A stretch of DNA of 64,000 nucleotides from CAMPKL01 sp963817465. Its GTDB lineage: Bacteria > Acidobacteriota > Terriglobia > Bryobacterales > UBA6623. Position numbers and translations under genes: made by a program. The stretch is taken from positions 1 through 64,000 of the forward strand of contig CAWFOP010000009.1 of assembly GCA_963817465.1 (NCBI GenBank). The letters are read 5' to 3'. The stretch's first letter is position 1. Each line of letters opens with the position of its first letter. The notes under the pieces are model-generated. The model did not search any database and was not told the origin of the DNA. It worked only from the letters and a program-made list of their open reading frames with translations. This document shows, in pieces, positions 61,396-64,000 of this stretch.

Positions 61396-64000
61396 TTACT
61401 GATTGGAAATTTGACCGCCGATGGCACGGGGGAATATATTAGTTCCCAGCGCTGCTGTAAGTTTGATGTTCAAGATGTCACCAGCGGCGCATCCTGACAG
61501 TGAAATATCCTGCCCAACCGTCGCAACCGTATACGTCGAAAGTCCAGCCATATCAACAGTAATATTTGAACCTGTGTCAGTATATGTTGCTGAAACGGTG
61601 GAATCTCCTTGCGAAAGGCACTGATAGCCGACATCAAGCTCAGAATCGGTCGTGAAGGTTGCAGTGACGGGCATCAATTCCACTGTTAGATGCACACCCT
61701 CGGTGGTGTAGCACGGAGGAAGGATCATATGAACAAACAAGTTATCGCCATCGCCAAGGCCTCCGCCAGTGCCATAAATGGCGTTAATACCAGTATTGGC
61801 ATTACCGGCCGCCGTCGAACCGGAAGCAATGTTTGCTGAACTTGTAAAAGCATTGGCTCCAGACCCATATCTAACCGCCCAGGGGCGATAACCTGAATCA
61901 ATGTTACATGAACCACTCGCAGTGCCGATGCACGTCTCCGTACCGACCGAGTCCTTGAAGCAAATCTGCGTCGTTCCACCGCCGTCGTCCCTGGCATACA
62001 GGCGGGCGATGTTCGCTCCTGGCGACGAAGGCGCGGTCATCTCCGTCAGGTCCTGATAGGTGTTCGTTGCAAACGTCGGATTGTTGATGGTCGGACTCGT
62101 CAGCGTCTTAGCCGTGAGCGTCTGCGTGCCGCCAGTGGTAGCCGCCGTCTGAGCCGATCCGCCGTTGATGATCCACGACAGGAAGCCGCTCGAGCGATCG
62201 ACGTACGCCGTGAACTGGTTCGCCGTACCGGGGGCGGACGGCGCCGCGTCATCTGTGTAGCCGGTGAGGTTGAACGGCGTCGAGCCCGAACCCAGTCCGA
62301 GGGTTCCGTTCTGGTCGATGCTGAAGACGTTGTTCTCCGCCGCGTCGACGATCTCAATGTAGCTTTCCGAAAGTGACGCCGGCCCTTTGATTCGCACGAC
62401 CGGCTGATCCGTCTGGTTTCCGTCGACGCAAAACTTCGCAAGCTCACTGGTGCAGCCGATTCCGAGAGCGTCCGTGTCCGTGTTGAGTTGGATGAAAGCG
62501 CCGCCTTGGGATAAGGCGCCGGATCCGCCGGCGCCGGCGCCGCCGCCCTGCTCGAGTGAGATGCTCGCTCCCGATGCCTTGCGAATCCGCAATTCGTTTG
62601 TCGCGGAGTCCAAATAGATGCGAGCCTTGTCGGTCGCGGGCGTCGCCGGTTCCGGGACCGCCGCCACTTCCAAATAGTCGCCCGTCAAGGTGGCCTTTCC
62701 GGAGCCGACAGCCGCGTCGCTTACCTCGAGCCGCACCAGTGATTCGATCGACCCCGTGCGGTTCACCCGGAAGGCTTCATCTTTGAACAGCCCGCCGTCG
62801 TCGTAGCGCAGGACGCGAAGCTGACTGCTGGTTGATGAGAGCGCGAACCGCGTGAGACCCCCGAGCTGAAAGAACTCGGAGGCGACTGTGCCGCCGGTCT
62901 TCGCCGCGATGCCGATTTCTCGGAAGAATGCGTCGCCCGAGGGCCCGACCAAGGCCGCCAGGCCGCCCGACCCGTCTCTCCACTCTTGCAGCGCCGCCGA
63001 CTGCCCCGCAGTCCCTTGGAGTTTGAGAATCGGCGTGACCTGAGACGTGCTGAGCATGTAGTCATTCGTTCTGCTCAGCGCGCCGATGCTCAGCGGGGTG
63101 ATGGGGTCCGTTCCGCCGGTCGCGTGACTCGCCGCATGCGCCAACGGTTGCCGGGCGTCGGAGAGTCTCGAGTCGTTGCCTTCAGTGACCGTCCCCGCCG
63201 TTGAACCGAACTGCGGACGGATCTCCGTCGCCAGAGTCCCCGGCGAGTCGACGAGGGCGAAGCCCTCCACGAAATTCGCAATCGTCCTTTGTGTGACGTT
63301 CGCGCCCGCCTGCTGAAGAACCTCGTACGCCGATCCGCCCACCTCGCCGCTCGTCCCGCTCGACCAAAACAGGCTTCCCGTCCCGTCCGTGGTGAGAAAT
63401 TGATTCGGCAGACCGGGTCCGTTGGGCAGCGTCAGCGTCAAGTTTGAGGTGAGGGGCGGCAGCTTGAAGTAAATCCCCGCCGAGCCGTCGTCCTTTTCCA
63501 GACCGAGCAGCGGATTGGCTCCGCCAGGCGCATCTTCGCGAATCCGCTGCGTCGCGACAAACGTGTTCGGCTGGCCCAGGTCCGCTTTTTGCACCAGGGC
63601 CCCGATAAGACCTTCGACCTGCGTCTGGGCCATCGAGGGCGTCGTGGGCGGAGTCACCGAAACTCGCACCTGCGCGACTGTGACGGGCGTGGCGGAATCC
63701 GGGATGACCCAAGTCTCCGAGTAGCGCTCGCCCGTTTCGAGCGTGTAGCGTACGCGGTAACTGGTTCCCGTCGGCGTCGAGTTTTCATTCGGAGTCAAGT
63801 CGACCGAGACGACGCCGTCCAAGATCCCGAGCGTTACCCTGTTGCGCGGGATCGTGCGACCTTCAGGCCCGCTGAACGACTGCCACTCAATCAGCAGTTC
63901 CCCGTTCACCGGACTGCCGTCCGCGTTGTACAAAGTGTCGCGGATCGGGGTCCGCGTCGGCGCTTGGCCCAAAAGCAAAACGGCCGCCCAGTGGGCGGCC
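61396..64000 (-). CDS. phage tail-fibre-like protein, N-terminus cut by window edge
   Basis: At least 867 residues, open without a break. The in-frame codons at the edge read AAHWAAVLLLGQAPT, part of a signal peptide, so the start lies beyond 64000; the TTG at 63978 is not likely to be the true start. The N-terminal domain is PIRDTLYNADGSPVNGELLI with ATPVTVAQVRVSVTPP. The middle holds tail-type repeats: LSDARQPLAHAASHATGGTD and GTQTLTAKTLTSPTINNPT, which are common in phage and prophage fibres. The C-terminus is a beta domain with cysteines (HMILPPCYTTEGVHLTVELM). An export signal on a tail-like protein suggests surface display. Co-directional with the giant gene below. Confidence 0.7.
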   Translation of the reverse strand, partial: AAHWAAVLLLGQAPTRTPIRDTLYNADGSPVNGELLIEWQSFSGPEGRTIPRNRVTLGILDGVVSVDLTPNENSTPTGTSYRVRYTLETGERYSETWVIPDSATPVTVAQVRVSVTPPTTPSMAQTQVEGLIGALVQKADLGQPNTFVATQRIREDAPGGANPLLGLEKDDGSAGIYFKLPPLTSNLTLTLPNGPGLPNQFLTTDGTGSLFWSSGTSGEVGGSAYEVLQQAGANVTQRTIANFVEGFALVDSPGTLATEIRPQFGSTAGTVTEGNDSRLSDARQPLAHAASHATGGTDPITPLSIGALSRTNDYMLSTSQVTPILKLQGTAGQSAALQEWRDGSGGLAALVGPSGDAFFREIGIAAKTGGTVASEFFQLGGLTRFALSSTSSQLRVLRYDDGGLFKDEAFRVNRTGSIESLVRLEVSDAAVGSGKATLTGDYLEVAAVPEPATPATDKARIYLDSATNELRIRKASGASISLEQGGGAGAGGSGALSQGGAFIQLNTDTDALGIGCTSELAKFCVDGNQTDQPVVRIKGPASLSESYIEIVDAAENNVFSIDQNGTLGLGSGSTPFNLTGYTDDAAPSAPGTANQFTAYVDRSSGFLSWIINGGSAQTAATTGGTQTLTAKTLTSPTINNPTFATNTYQDLTEMTAPSSPGANIARLYARDDGGGTTQICFKDSVGTETCIGTASGSCNIDSGYRPWAVRYGSGANAFTSSANIASGSTAAGNANTGINAIYGTGGGLGDGDNLFVHMILPPCYTTEGVHLTVELMPVTATFTTDSELDVGYQCLSQGDSTVSATYTDTGSNITVDMAGLSTYTVATVGQDISLSGCAAGDILNIKLTAALGTNIFPRAIGGQISNQ

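Overview
The window looks like one contig from a high-GC member of the Acidobacteriota, most likely near Bryobacterales/Solibacteres. Three things suggest this: a PadR regulator directly followed by an 882-residue two-module MacB/FtsX permease (the duplicated orphan permease arrangement abundant in Acidobacteriota), planctomycete-type cytochromes (PSCyt1/DUF1549/DUF1553 and a propeller-HEAT-cytochrome protein), and many small Tat or Sec exported enzymes. The assignment is from family content only; there is no rRNA or tRNA gene in the window.

Layout. 0-0.6 kb: edge of a coiled-coil gene and a phage-type helix-turn-helix protein. 1-6.6 kb: plant-polysaccharide cluster with an AraC regulator, a secreted pectate lyase and two DUF1593 proteins. 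6.6-13 kb: leftward genes for a cysteine-free thioredoxin-like lipoprotein, two small carboxypeptidase-regulatory-like exported proteins, a DUF6282 amidohydrolase-like protein, a D-2-hydroxyacid dehydrogenase, a D-threonine-aldolase-like PLP enzyme and a GH39 glycosidase. 13.5-18.8 kb: PadR plus permease with a clear operator, an MFS transporter, and a frame-broken Nif3-like gene. 18.9-22.1 kb: a higBA toxin-antitoxin pair next to a frame-broken PSCyt1/DUF1549/DUF1553 gene. 24.2-28.6 kb: a magnesium/mechanosensitive cluster (MscS-like, two MgtE-N-like cytosolic proteins, CNNM/CorC, CorA). 28.8-30.7 kb: peptidyl-prolyl isomerase overlapping a true formylglycine-generating enzyme. 31-36 kb: metabolism (asd, M20 deacylase, PMI-like cupin, riboflavin synthase). 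36-41.7 kb: TPR protein, large cytochrome, two small hypotheticals. 41.7-45.3 kb: a GT2-GT4 fusion glycosyltransferase and a polysaccharide-export ABC ATPase. 45.7-55 kb: housekeeping (cytochrome c', ferredoxin, rplU-rpmA, obgE-nadD, ammonium channel, di-heme peroxidase, HAD phosphatase, glyA). 55-64 kb: an accessory region with a methyltransferase, an SGNH hydrolase, fragments of a duplicated gene, a roughly 1,200-residue exported protein broken by about seven frameshifts, and a phage-tail-like protein that runs off the right edge.

Two themes stand out. First, at least five loci carry single-base frame breaks, mostly in short homopolymers, while the essential genes are intact. Uncorrected read error is the simplest explanation for many of them, but real decay is likely at 55-57 kb, where fragments of a second gene copy lie between other genes. 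Second, the 57.8-64 kb pair (tail-like protein plus giant toroid/beta-repeat protein) is the least explained and most interesting part of the window.
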